NCBI GenBank assembly: GCA_016301865.1
Contig: JAEDOP010000002.1
Location: forward strand, 1-31,805
Direction of reading: 5' to 3'
DNA: 31,805 bases
Source: Alphaproteobacteria bacterium
GTDB lineage: Bacteria > Pseudomonadota > Alphaproteobacteria > Rs-D84
The notes under the pieces are model-generated. The model was not told where the DNA came from. It saw nothing but the letters and a program-made list of their open reading frames with translations, and did no database searches. Both the position numbers and the translations under genes were made by a program. Positions 14,528 to 22,444 of the stretch are shown in pieces. The first letter of the stretch is position 1, and the number at the start of each line of letters is the position of its first letter.

Positions 14528-16017
14528 TGTGGAAGTCTAAACTTATTTTAATTGCGGTGCGTTTTATTATGGGTGCGATTGCGCTGGGGCTGGGGATTTG
14601 GTATTTGTCATCATCACTCAGTGGTGCGGCCTTAACATACACCAGTATGGGGAATTTTTTAACCGCCGCCGGGGTTGAAAACGGTGATATCAGCAGTGCC
14701 AACGGCTGTTTTATGTGTCGATATATATCTGATTTGTTTTCGGTCATTGGTGATGCGACCGAACGTTTCTGGACATTGATGGTTGATAATCTGTGGGTTT
14801 TAATGGTTATTGGTTTTGGAATATTTTTGTTTATTCATACGGCCCAGTATATCTTTGACCACGCCAAGAAAACCATAAATTATGAAAACCCAACGGAACA
14901 TAAAATTGAATTAAAAGCATGGTGGGATAAAATCTGGAAACTGGCTGTGCGTTTGATGGTTGTCGGTGTTTTAATGGGCGCACTGGGAATGGGTGGAAAC
15001 GCAGCGTTGCGCACCGTATCCCAGATAACAATAACGCCCGTTCTGTATGTTGGAGCGGAATTGGGGATGTTGGCATCGGGTGTGTCTGATGCCGCGCAAT
15101 GTGGTGCGTTGGAAAATCATGATACGGGTGACACGGCCGATATACTAAACCCAATCATGCAACCATTTATGTGTGTTATGGGAAATATCAACAGTGTAAT
15201 GCTGGCGGGTGCGGCGGGCGGTTTTGCGTTAATGAATTACGCCTGGATGGATTTAGGCGGCGGGGCGTTTACATGGCTGGCGGGATTGACGCTGGTGCTG
15301 ATGTTCTTGATAATCGGATTTGACTTATTCTTTCAGATATTATCAATTGTATTCAAGCTGGTGTTCGTAATTATATTCCTGCCACTATTATTGGCGGCAT
15401 ATGCATTCGAAGGCACCTGGTCCAAGGCAAATAAACTGTTCAGTAATGCGGTTGGAATGGTCGTATCATCGGCCATACGCATTGTTGCCATCACACTAAA
15501 GGTGTTGGTGATATACGCAACTGTGTCTTTCTGTGCCGATATGTATTTCCCCGGCCCACGTGATGGCTATACTGCGATTTTGCCACCAATGATGGGGATG
15601 CATGCCGAAAACCCAGATGCCCAGACGTTATCTGTAATGAACGTGTTTGCAACCTGTGAAAGTGTTGCATTGGTTAATGGCGAAATGGACAAAGAATTAT
15701 TCAAAAGTTGCTTTACCGCCCGTCGTGCCGAAGTGGAACGCACATACCCCGGCGCATTTGATTTTCTGTCCGACGGTTGGGATTTCCTGCTGATGATGGT
15801 GTTCTTGTTCTTTCTGTACTATTACGCGGTCAGTCCGAAAATCGACGGGTTATTGCCCAAGGGTTCGGTTAAATTACCAATCCCAGGCGAAGGCGCAAAC
15901 GTATCCACCGGGGAACAGTTTGACTATGGTGCATGGGTGCACGACCTGGGCCAGAAATTATGGGCGGTGCCTGTTCAGATAACCGAAAAAATTACCAAGG
16001 CGATGGAAAAGAAATAA
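14527..16017 (+). CDS. VirB6/TrbL-like polytopic membrane protein (paralogue D)
   Basis: The longest of the group, 496 aa. It starts with an uncleaved anchor (LILIAVRFIMGAIALGLGIW) and has the Cys-x2-Cys at C61/C64 inside NGCFMCRYISDLF. The next helix is WVLMVIGFGIFLFIHTAQY. A hydrophobic core includes FVIIFLPLLLAAYAFEGTW, which resembles paralogue A's LPLMLLAWLFKGW. A periplasmic-type loop with several Asp/Asn/Cys residues (about 335-415) lies before the last helix FLLMMVFLFFLYYYAVSP. The tail ends TKAMEKK. Start and stop each overlap the neighbouring gene by 1 bp (TAATG), so the operon is tightly coupled. Confidence 0.72.
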   Translation: MWKSKLILIAVRFIMGAIALGLGIWYLSSSLSGAALTYTSMGNFLTAAGVENGDISSANGCFMCRYISDLFSVIGDATERFWTLMVDNLWVLMVIGFGIFLFIHTAQYIFDHAKKTINYENPTEHKIELKAWWDKIWKLAVRLMVVGVLMGALGMGGNAALRTVSQITITPVLYVGAELGMLASGVSDAAQCGALENHDTGDTADILNPIMQPFMCVMGNINSVMLAGAAGGFALMNYAWMDLGGGAFTWLAGLTLVLMFLIIGFDLFFQILSIVFKLVFVIIFLPLLLAAYAFEGTWSKANKLFSNAVGMVVSSAIRIVAITLKVLVIYATVSFCADMYFPGPRDGYTAILPPMMGMHAENPDAQTLSVMNVFATCESVALVNGEMDKELFKSCFTARRAEVERTYPGAFDFLSDGWDFLLMMVFLFFLYYYAVSPKIDGLLPKGSVKLPIPGEGANVSTGEQFDYGAWVHDLGQKLWAVPVQITEKITKAMEKK

Positions 16018-17315
16018 TGAAAGCGTTGCGAAAAATCTTGTCTAAAATATTCATCGTTGTTTTGGCAGTTGGGTTGGTATCATCTGCATTTGGGGCGTCT
16101 GCGAATTTGCCAATGGGTGACATTGGTGATTATGGTTCGTGGGCGACCGACAATAATCGTGAAAAATTCACATCACAGATTTCAACCGACATTGAACAGT
16201 TCCAAGGTGATTTTCAGGCGCAATTGGTTCGCGACTATGTCCCGATAGAGGCGAAAATCGGCCTGGCTTTTATGAACGCATTATCATTTGTATCAGATGT
16301 ACTTGATTCGTCCATTGTGCGATTTGTAATTCTGTTTATGTTTATTGCATTTGCGTTTTGGATATTATTTGACACATACAATATGATGCAGTCGGGCAAG
16401 GGCGACATCCAAAAACACCTGACGGAAATTGTGAAAAAGGGAACAATGATTGCTGTCTGGGTTATCATACTGCGATTTGGACCGGCAAAAATTTTCATGT
16501 GGATAATGGGCCCGATTGTCAGTGTTGGCACATATGTATCTGATATGATATTGGGCGCAGTCGCCCAAAGTGCGGGCGCAGATTTGCCCGATACATGTGC
16601 CGCCATTCGTGAATATGCCATTGCACACACATCGCCAAATAATATTGTTGATGCGACGGCTGCGGCTGATATGCTGTGTGTTCCAACACGCATGTCTGGA
16701 TTTTGTTATACCGCGATTGCAGCCGGTTGGAAATGGATAACCGCAGGAATTGGTACCAGTGCATTTTCCGTTGTTGGTGGAATTATATTTATATATATCT
16801 TTATTAAGTTAGCATGGAAATTTGCATTTATGGCACTGGGGGTAATTGCAGACCTGTTTTTGGGTGTTATGATGTTGCCATTTACGGCATTGACCCAAAC
16901 GGTTGGTGGCACGTCGTACAAAGGCATGGCGGGCAATATATTTAATCAGTTCCTGGGAATATTTTCCGCCGAATCATTGGATAAACAGATTGAGCGTTTT
17001 GTTCAATCGGCACTGTATTTTGTATCGCTGTCCATTGTTGTTGCATTTTGTGCGGCATTAATGTCGGGGGTGGTTGATACAAACCTGGCATCCCGTGTGC
17101 CAAATTTGCAGCCTGGCGGATTCTTGGAAACAGCGTTGGTTGTTGCGCTGACCTGGTGGTTTGCAAATCGTGGTATGGAAATCGCTGGAAACCTGGGGGG
17201 CAAAATCACGACCAAGGTCGGCGACCAGATGCGTGGCGACATAACAACATTATGGAAAAAAACATCCAGCACAGCCAAAGATTGGTGGAAAATCATCCGT
17301 TCTGGCAAGAAATAA
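16017..17315 (+). CDS. VirB6/TrbL-like polytopic membrane protein (paralogue E)
   Basis: A 432-aa membrane protein, last in the operon. MKALRKILSKIFIVVLAVGL plus VSSAFGASA is a signal peptide. A ~60-residue charged region and a helix FVILFMFIAFAFWILFDTYN follow, then a Cys-rich loop (DTCAAIRE, MLCVPTRMSGFCYT) and a helix block FMALGVIADLFLGVMMLPF. The C-terminus TAKDWWKIIRSGKK is basic. There is no Cys-x2-Cys near the N-terminus, as in paralogue B; B and E share the signal-peptide architecture while A, C and D share the Cys motif. The ATG at 16017 overlaps the preceding stop by 1 bp and is preferred to in-frame starts inside gene D. Its stop touches the end of the convergent gene remnant at 17316. 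Confidence 0.72.
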   Translation: MKALRKILSKIFIVVLAVGLVSSAFGASANLPMGDIGDYGSWATDNNREKFTSQISTDIEQFQGDFQAQLVRDYVPIEAKIGLAFMNALSFVSDVLDSSIVRFVILFMFIAFAFWILFDTYNMMQSGKGDIQKHLTEIVKKGTMIAVWVIILRFGPAKIFMWIMGPIVSVGTYVSDMILGAVAQSAGADLPDTCAAIREYAIAHTSPNNIVDATAAADMLCVPTRMSGFCYTAIAAGWKWITAGIGTSAFSVVGGIIFIYIFIKLAWKFAFMALGVIADLFLGVMMLPFTALTQTVGGTSYKGMAGNIFNQFLGIFSAESLDKQIERFVQSALYFVSLSIVVAFCAALMSGVVDTNLASRVPNLQPGGFLETALVVALTWWFANRGMEIAGNLGGKITTKVGDQMRGDITTLWKKTSSTAKDWWKIIRSGKK

Positions 17316-17504
17316 TCACGGTTTTAAAACAATGGTGACCGTGTCGATACTATCACCATTATTTGCTGAAAACTGGTCGGCTGTCCGATGCCCATATTCA
17401 ACCCCCACACTGGAAATCCCCAGTGCATAATAATTATATATCGCATAACACAAAAATACAATTGCTAAGATAAATAAAAGTTTATCGAAGTAAAAAATAA
17501 AATT
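17316..17504 (-). pseudogene. 3' remnant of a small membrane-protein gene cut by a repeat element
   Basis: On the minus strand a clean open frame ends in TGA at 17316-17318, directly abutting the stop of paralogue E. It encodes about 62 residues with one membrane helix (KLLFILAIVFLCYAIY) and a soluble tail ending DSIDTVTIVLKP. Going upstream, the frame runs without a start codon (no ATG or GTG) straight into the palindromic element at 17505-17595, where it reads SFPRRRESTASQ and IDTRLRGYDN, and meets a TAA just before it. The likely explanation is that the element replaced the original start. A TTG within the helix could be a weak start. The family is unknown. Confidence 0.5.
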
Positions 17505-17595
17505 GTCATACCCGCGCAGGCGGGTGTCTATTGCCCCGCAGGGACTGCATAAAAATGTCTGCGACGCAGTGGATTCCCGCCTTCGCGGGAATGAC
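17505..17595. repeat. Palindromic repeat element of the GTCAT..CCCGC..GCGGG..ATGAC type
   Basis: A ~91-bp element begins GTCATACCCGCGCAGGCGGG and ends with the sequence ATTCCCGCCTTCGCGGGAAT followed by GAC. The ends are imperfect inverted repeats of each other, and each forms its own CCCGC/GCGGG hairpin. The middle carries an ACTGC/GCAGT inversion. Doublets like this are spread through many proteobacterial genomes as dispersed palindromic (REP/MITE-like) repeats. Copy number cannot be judged from one window. Confidence 0.8.
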
Positions 17596-17619
17596 GAGCC
17601 TTATAATTAATATTTAATT

Positions 17620-17647
17620 GCTCTTTGCACTTTGCTATTTGCTCTTT
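17620..17647. repeat. Heptanucleotide tandem repeat, block 1 (4 units)
   Basis: Four 7-bp units in a row: GCTCTTT, GCACTTT, GCTATTT, GCTCTTT, preceded by TTTAATT. A GTTTGCC-CAACA-GGCAAAC hairpin (17648-17666) follows directly. Confidence 0.75.
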
Positions 17648-17699
17648 GTTTGCCCAACAGGCAAACCGCACTAAACTTTTATTTATCTAAATATTAATT

Positions 17700-17727
17700 G
17701 CTCTTTGCGCTTTGCTATTTGCTCTTT
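17700..17727. repeat. Heptanucleotide tandem repeat, block 2 (4 units)
   Basis: Units GCTCTTT, GCGCTTT, GCTATTT, GCTCTTT, the same as block 1 apart from one base, and preceded by ATTAATT as in block 1. The two blocks are 80 bp apart, so a larger unit seems to have been duplicated. Confidence 0.75.
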
Positions 17728-17728
17728 G

Positions 17729-17757
17729 AAAAAAATCCCCCGAACGGGGGATTTTAA
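17729..17757 (-). terminator. Terminator of hemW-pepO
   Basis: On the minus strand, immediately behind the peptidase stop, a 9-bp stem AAATCCCCC-GTTC-GGGGGATTT (17733-17754) is followed by TTTT. Confidence 0.85.
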
Positions 17758-17758
17758 T

Positions 17759-19741
17759 TTACCACAATTTTACACGTTCGCCCGGCGCAATGTACATTGC
17801 ATCATCTGGTTTGATATCAAACGCCTGATACCATGCATCAATATGGGGCAAAATACCATTTACACGATTTTTGCCCAACGAATGTTCATCAACCTTGGTC
17901 AGGCGAATTTCTTCAGCTGCGCGAATATTTTGTGCCCACGCGCCGGCATACGCGATAAAGAACCTACGATCTGCGCTGATGTTTTCGGCGTCCCCTGTCT
18001 GTGTGCCAAACTTTTTATATGCGTCAAACGCGATTGACACGCCACCATAATCTGCCAGGTTTTCGCCCAATGTAAATTCGCCATTTGCGTTAACTTCGTC
18101 GTTAATTTTAATTTTGTTGAAAAATTCCTTCATAACATTTGCGCGCACTTCAAAACGTGCTGAATCCAATGTTGTCCACCAATCTTTCATATTTCCGTCC
18201 TTGTCAAAATGGCGTCCCGAATCATCAAATCCATGCGTCATTTCATGGCCAATAACCGCGCCAATTGCGCCATAGTTAAATGCATCATCCGCCGCCATAT
18301 CAAAGAAAGGATATTGTAAAATTCCCGCCGGAAAACAGATTTCATTTGTTGATGGGTCATAATACGCGTTTACTTCGTGTGCATTCATATACCAAATGCT
18401 GGGGTCTTTTTTCTGACCGATTTTTTCAATCCAGAACGCATCTTCGAATTGTGCGACGCGCACCATATTTTCCCACAGTGAATCGTTTTTGATTTCCAGT
18501 TTTGAATAATCGCGCCATTTGTCTGGATAGCCAATTTTTGCACGGAATGTTGATAATTTTTCCAACGCCTTTTGCTTGGTTTCATCTGACATCCATTTCA
18601 GATTTTCCATACGTGCCGCATACGCCATCTGCAGATTTTTTACCAACGTCTGCATGCGATGCTTGGCGTCGGCCGAAAAATACTTTTCAACATACAGTCG
18701 TCCAACTTCTTCGCCCAATGAATCATCAATCATGGCGACCGCACGTTTCCAACGTGGTTTTGGTTCTTTCTGGCCAGCCATTGTACGATTATAGAAATCA
18801 AACGAAATATCATACGTTTTATCGTCCAGCACTGAATCCGCCGCACTGATAATACGATATTTTAAATACGTTTTAATCAATTCAAAATCTGTATCATTCA
18901 TAATCGCAATTGATTCTGTGATTGCTTCGGGTTGGGCAATATTTATAAATTCCGCCGCCGTTGCGCCACGTGCAGATAAGAAGGCATCCCAATCAAACCC
19001 TGTAAACTGTTTTTTGGCTTGTTCGATACTCATTTTATGATAGTTCGCATGTGGATCGCGCAGTTTTTCCTTGGGATAGAATGATTTGGCCATTCTTTCT
19101 TCCATTGCATATAACTTATCCACATCCACTTTGATGCCAAAGTTACCCATTTGATTTTTTATAAATTCCTTGTACTTTTTGCGAATTTCAATTGATTTGG
19201 CATCCTTATCGAAATAGTAATCACGCGACAGTCCCAATCCGCCCTGGCCAATGTTATACAGGAAATGTTCGCTGTCTTTTTCGTCTAACGCCACACCATC
19301 GCCCCAGAATGCGGCAGAAAACGTGAACGTTTTACCTATATAAGATTCCAAATCCCCGCGTGTCAGTTTGTCTATTTCATCCAATTGTGGCTGAACGGGC
19401 TTTATCCCATCTGCGTTCAATTTTTTTTCGTCCATCGCGATTTTGTACAGCGCGCCAATTTTGCCCCCATCGTTTTCGGCGATTTCGCGTGTCCGTTCCA
19501 GGTTTGTGTTTCGTAAAACCTCGAACGCGCCAAATCTGGCATAGTCATCTGGAATTGGGTTGCGTTTTTGCCATCCGCCATTTGCGTATGCATAGAAATC
19601 GTCGCCCGCTTTGACTGTCATATCCATGTTTTCTAATTTTATACCTGCCATAACAACTTTCTCCTTTGTGTAAAAATATGCCCATGCAACCGTTGCAACG
19701 ACTGCGATAATGCCGATTAAGTTCCAAAATTTACTGTCCAT
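17759..19741 (-). CDS. pepO: M13-family zinc metallopeptidase (PepO/neprilysin type)
   Basis: A 660-aa endopeptidase of the neprilysin family that cuts short peptides. An N-terminal membrane anchor (about residues 7-24, IIAVVATVAWAYF) is not obviously cleaved, so the enzyme is probably tethered with its domain in the periplasm. The zinc site is H499-E-M-T-H503, with the third ligand in E560-N-L-A-D. NAYYDPS (the substrate-backbone N-A-Y-Y motif) lies before it. The end matches M13 enzymes: NRVNG, then an aromatic terminal R-V-K-L-W. M13_N begins with KAGDDFYAYANGGWQKRN. The length is normal. It begins 1 bp after the hemW stop (TAAATG), so the two form an operon ended by the terminator at 17729-17757. 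Confidence 0.95.
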   Translation of the reverse strand: MDSKFWNLIGIIAVVATVAWAYFYTKEKVVMAGIKLENMDMTVKAGDDFYAYANGGWQKRNPIPDDYARFGAFEVLRNTNLERTREIAENDGGKIGALYKIAMDEKKLNADGIKPVQPQLDEIDKLTRGDLESYIGKTFTFSAAFWGDGVALDEKDSEHFLYNIGQGGLGLSRDYYFDKDAKSIEIRKKYKEFIKNQMGNFGIKVDVDKLYAMEERMAKSFYPKEKLRDPHANYHKMSIEQAKKQFTGFDWDAFLSARGATAAEFINIAQPEAITESIAIMNDTDFELIKTYLKYRIISAADSVLDDKTYDISFDFYNRTMAGQKEPKPRWKRAVAMIDDSLGEEVGRLYVEKYFSADAKHRMQTLVKNLQMAYAARMENLKWMSDETKQKALEKLSTFRAKIGYPDKWRDYSKLEIKNDSLWENMVRVAQFEDAFWIEKIGQKKDPSIWYMNAHEVNAYYDPSTNEICFPAGILQYPFFDMAADDAFNYGAIGAVIGHEMTHGFDDSGRHFDKDGNMKDWWTTLDSARFEVRANVMKEFFNKIKINDEVNANGEFTLGENLADYGGVSIAFDAYKKFGTQTGDAENISADRRFFIAYAGAWAQNIRAAEEIRLTKVDEHSLGKNRVNGILPHIDAWYQAFDIKPDDAMYIAPGERVKLW

Positions 19742-19742
19742 T

Positions 19743-20801
19743 TTACTTCACCAAATTTACGATTATATCATCCAGAATCAGCATTCCCTGTGGGGTTGCT
19801 GAAATTCGTTCCCCATTAATTTGAACCAGGTCCGGATGACTCTTTGCCCAGTTCATATCAATAACGTTTTTCGTCGCCCCTGTCAACTGGCAACCGCGAA
19901 CGGTGCGCATACCGGTTATTACAACTTCGACCGCACGTGTGTCGTCTGATATCGGTTCAAATTGTGCATGATTTCCCCTTTGTTCATACCACACGTTGTC
20001 AATTAAGATGCGTCCCGCCGCCCCGCGCCCAATTCCAATGTATGGTTGTCCATCCCACACATTTTGATTGTGTTGGCATTCTGCCCCCGGGATTGCATAA
20101 TTAGAAACCTCGTACCGTGGGATGTTCAAATTATCGCCGATTGCCATATACATCTGTGCCATTGTGTCATTATCCGGCATTGGCAAGTTCATTTTGCCAA
20201 ATGGTGTGTCGGCCTCTATGGTCAGTTCATACATCGAACAGTGCCCCAGCCCCAGTCCATTTATCTGCCTGCATGTTTTGATTACGTCATCCACCGTGTC
20301 ATTTGGCAATCCATAGATAAAGTCCGCCGACACGCGCAGTTCCATATCCTGGGCGATTTTTATCAGTTTTAATGCATCCGCCACGCTGTGCAGCCGCCCC
20401 AGGAATCGCAGCCTGTCGTCATCCAGGCTTTGTACACCAATGGACAATCGATTAGCCCCCGCCTTGCAAAACGCGCGCAGTTTTTCCGCGTCCAACGTCC
20501 CTGGATTTGATTCAATTGTAATTTCTGCGTTCGGCAAAACATTAAAGTTTTTACGGATTGTGTCTATAATTTTTTCAAAACAATCAATCGGCATCAGTGA
20601 CGGTGTTCCGCCACCAAAAAATATTGTCGGTATATCTATTTTGCCCATTTTCTGGGCCCAAAACATCAGTTCTGCGCATATGCTATCACTGTACGCACGC
20701 CAGTCTGGCGATTCACATGCCACCGACATAAATGCGCAATAATTGCACTTGGACATACAATATGGCACATGAATATAAATATTATGGGGTGCATTTTTCA
20801 T
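19743..20801 (-). CDS. hemW: Radical SAM heme chaperone HemW
   Basis: HemW is the heme-binding radical SAM relative of HemN, thought to deliver heme to respiratory proteins; it is not a coproporphyrinogen oxidase. The cluster motif is C-MSK-C-NY-C (C-x3-C-x2-C). FFGGGTPSLM and ESNPGTL follow in the radical SAM core, and the HemW-typical H-N segment appears as CQHNQNVWDGQPYIGIG. The C-terminal domain ends ISATPQGMLILDDIIVNLV. The length of 352 aa is normal for HemW. I use ATG 20801; a GTG at 20810 adds three residues and cannot be excluded. Neither has a Shine-Dalgarno, and a TAAAAT ends 9 nt before the ATG. pepO follows after 1 bp. Confidence 0.93.
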   Translation of the reverse strand: MKNAPHNIYIHVPYCMSKCNYCAFMSVACESPDWRAYSDSICAELMFWAQKMGKIDIPTIFFGGGTPSLMPIDCFEKIIDTIRKNFNVLPNAEITIESNPGTLDAEKLRAFCKAGANRLSIGVQSLDDDRLRFLGRLHSVADALKLIKIAQDMELRVSADFIYGLPNDTVDDVIKTCRQINGLGLGHCSMYELTIEADTPFGKMNLPMPDNDTMAQMYMAIGDNLNIPRYEVSNYAIPGAECQHNQNVWDGQPYIGIGRGAAGRILIDNVWYEQRGNHAQFEPISDDTRAVEVVITGMRTVRGCQLTGATKNVIDMNWAKSHPDLVQINGERISATPQGMLILDDIIVNLVK

Positions 20802-20878
20802 ATCTGCCACATTTTACACCGTCAAAAATCATGTGCAAGGGGGAAATGAAAATACTTTTATGCGCCACAATTTTGTGT

Positions 20879-20884
20879 TATAAT
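20879..20884 (+). promoter_or_regulatory. -10 box of the 507-aa outer-membrane protein gene
   Basis: A perfect TATAAT lies 18 nt before the ATG at 20903. The -35 region (TTTTAT near 20856) is poor. The predicted leader is about 12 nt with no Shine-Dalgarno. Confidence 0.35.
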
Positions 20885-20902
20885 AAACACAACGATATTT
20901 AT

Positions 20903-22426
20903 ATGAAGGCAGGGAAGTTATCATTTTTATCACTGGTTTTTGCGCCATTCGTTGCGTTTGCCGCGAACGAGGGCGTTCCCTCGTACTATCAATCACAAAC
21001 TGCGCCGACCGCAAATCAGATGTCATATGGTCGCTATGCGGACCAGGGGTACACCAAATATGTTGGTAAATCCGGCAATAAACAGGTCGTCGGGTCACGT
21101 ACATATTCGTACCAGGTTCCGCGTCCTGCGTCCGTGCCGACATTTTCCGGCACAATGACAACAAACGGTATTGCAATGCCAACCGAAACAGAATCTGCAA
21201 CGTCGATTTATGCCGGATATTCGCGTCGTTTTGCGGATTTTGAATTTGAAACGGGTGTAAATTCCATTTTGGAATGGGATGATATGATTTGGAACGAAAT
21301 CCGTGTTGGCGCACGTCATAATTTCAGTCTGCGTGATTTTGACTTGTCTGTTTATGGGGAATACGCATACGGTGATATGTCGCACGGTGGTCTGTCAATG
21401 GACTATGACCTGAAACCGTTCGAAGCGCGATACCCCGAATACGGAATCTTTACAATTTCTATGGGTGATCAGTCCGGGCGCAGTAATTATTTCCGGTTTG
21501 GTATATCCGCGCATCATATCTGGGATATTGGCGGGTGGAAATTATCGCCAACCTTTGGATATGAAATATTCAAGCACAACTTGGAAATGTCCAATCATTA
21601 TTATCCGAATCCCGGCGTCTATCTGCCATTGATGACCCAGGATGGATTTTACGTGTTCGGTAATGACATTGGTGAATATTTTGCAGTTCCAATTGGGGCA
21701 ACGCCGCCTGACGATTGGTACCAGGTCTGCATGTCGCCCGAGGATATTAAGTTAGTAACCAATCCAATCAATTCCACTGGTGCGGTAAACGGTTTCCCAT
21801 ACCTGGGTGATTCCCTGACGACGGGGGATTACAACATCAACATGGGTACAATTCCGTGGGGTGTTACATCGGGTGAATGTGTAATTATTGGTGGTGATGG
21901 CCCTATTGTGGTCGAAGGTACAACCCATATCTATAACACCACCTGGTCTGGTTTTTATGTCGGACTGGAAATTGAAAAGCAAATGACATTGCGTGATTAT
22001 TTGCGCCTGTATATGCAGGTTGGTCTGCCCAAATATTCATCCGAAGGTATATGGCCCAACCGTACCGATTGGCAACAAAACCCCAGTTTCCTGGACGAAG
22101 GCAGCAATGGCGCCTATTCATACACTGCCGAAATGGAATATAATTATAAATTATCCGATCGTGTAAAATTATCGTTAAAGGTTGACACCAATTTATTCCA
22201 CGTTGGTAAAATCGGTGGCGAATTGTACGTTGCTGAATACAGTTATTATGTAACTGATGAAAATGGCCAATATGTTATGGATACATACTATGATTCAAAT
22301 GGTAATCCATACCAAGTTCCACGCCTTGACACGGTCGAGGCCCACACCGAAAAAGTATCGGATTCATTAAAGCGTGCCACATGGCAGTCTTTTGGAATCC
22401 ATCTGGGTGTAAAATACGCATTTTAA
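20903..22426 (+). CDS. Outer-membrane protein, omptin-like or large beta-barrel
   Basis: A 507-aa secreted protein. MKAGKLSFLSLVFAPFVAFA is a signal peptide. After about 70 low-complexity residues comes a barrel-like series of amphipathic strands rich in Tyr, Gly and Trp: ATSIYAGYSRRFADFEFETG, FDLSVYGEYAYGDMS, WSGFYVGLEIEKQM. The chain ends in Phe (HLGVKYAF), the outer-membrane sorting signal. The strand pattern and the repeated G-x-x-Y/W turns recall omptin-type barrels, but no catalytic residues were identified, so only the barrel call is firm. A longer upstream frame exists but overlaps hemW and its promoter. The lytic transglycosylase gene follows after 18 bp. Confidence 0.78.
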   Translation: MKAGKLSFLSLVFAPFVAFAANEGVPSYYQSQTAPTANQMSYGRYADQGYTKYVGKSGNKQVVGSRTYSYQVPRPASVPTFSGTMTTNGIAMPTETESATSIYAGYSRRFADFEFETGVNSILEWDDMIWNEIRVGARHNFSLRDFDLSVYGEYAYGDMSHGGLSMDYDLKPFEARYPEYGIFTISMGDQSGRSNYFRFGISAHHIWDIGGWKLSPTFGYEIFKHNLEMSNHYYPNPGVYLPLMTQDGFYVFGNDIGEYFAVPIGATPPDDWYQVCMSPEDIKLVTNPINSTGAVNGFPYLGDSLTTGDYNINMGTIPWGVTSGECVIIGGDGPIVVEGTTHIYNTTWSGFYVGLEIEKQMTLRDYLRLYMQVGLPKYSSEGIWPNRTDWQQNPSFLDEGSNGAYSYTAEMEYNYKLSDRVKLSLKVDTNLFHVGKIGGELYVAEYSYYVTDENGQYVMDTYYDSNGNPYQVPRLDTVEAHTEKVSDSLKRATWQSFGIHLGVKYAF

Positions 22427-22444
22427 TTAAACGGGGGAATGCCT

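Larger units (their letters stand above)
17468..17688. repeat. 17-bp perfect inverted repeat enclosing the palindromic element
   Basis: AGATAAATAAAAGTTTA at 17468-17484 recurs as its exact reverse complement at 17672-17688. The flanks stay partly similar on the outer side (both run into ATTG). The left copy overlaps the coding part of the gene remnant, so the right copy may be a duplicated fragment of that gene or the edge of an inserted segment. Confidence 0.6.

Noticed and set aside
17505..17595. Possible factor-independent terminator of the VirB6-like operon
   Set aside because: The hairpins are not followed by T runs and the element lies 190 bp beyond the stop; a dispersed palindromic repeat fits better.
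17620..17727. Possible CRISPR array
   Set aside because: The 7-bp units are contiguous without spacers and are too short; this is a simple tandem repeat.
20732..20902. 57-codon upstream extension of the 507-aa outer-membrane protein
   Set aside because: It overlaps hemW on the other strand and the -10 box, and the signal peptide begins at 20903.
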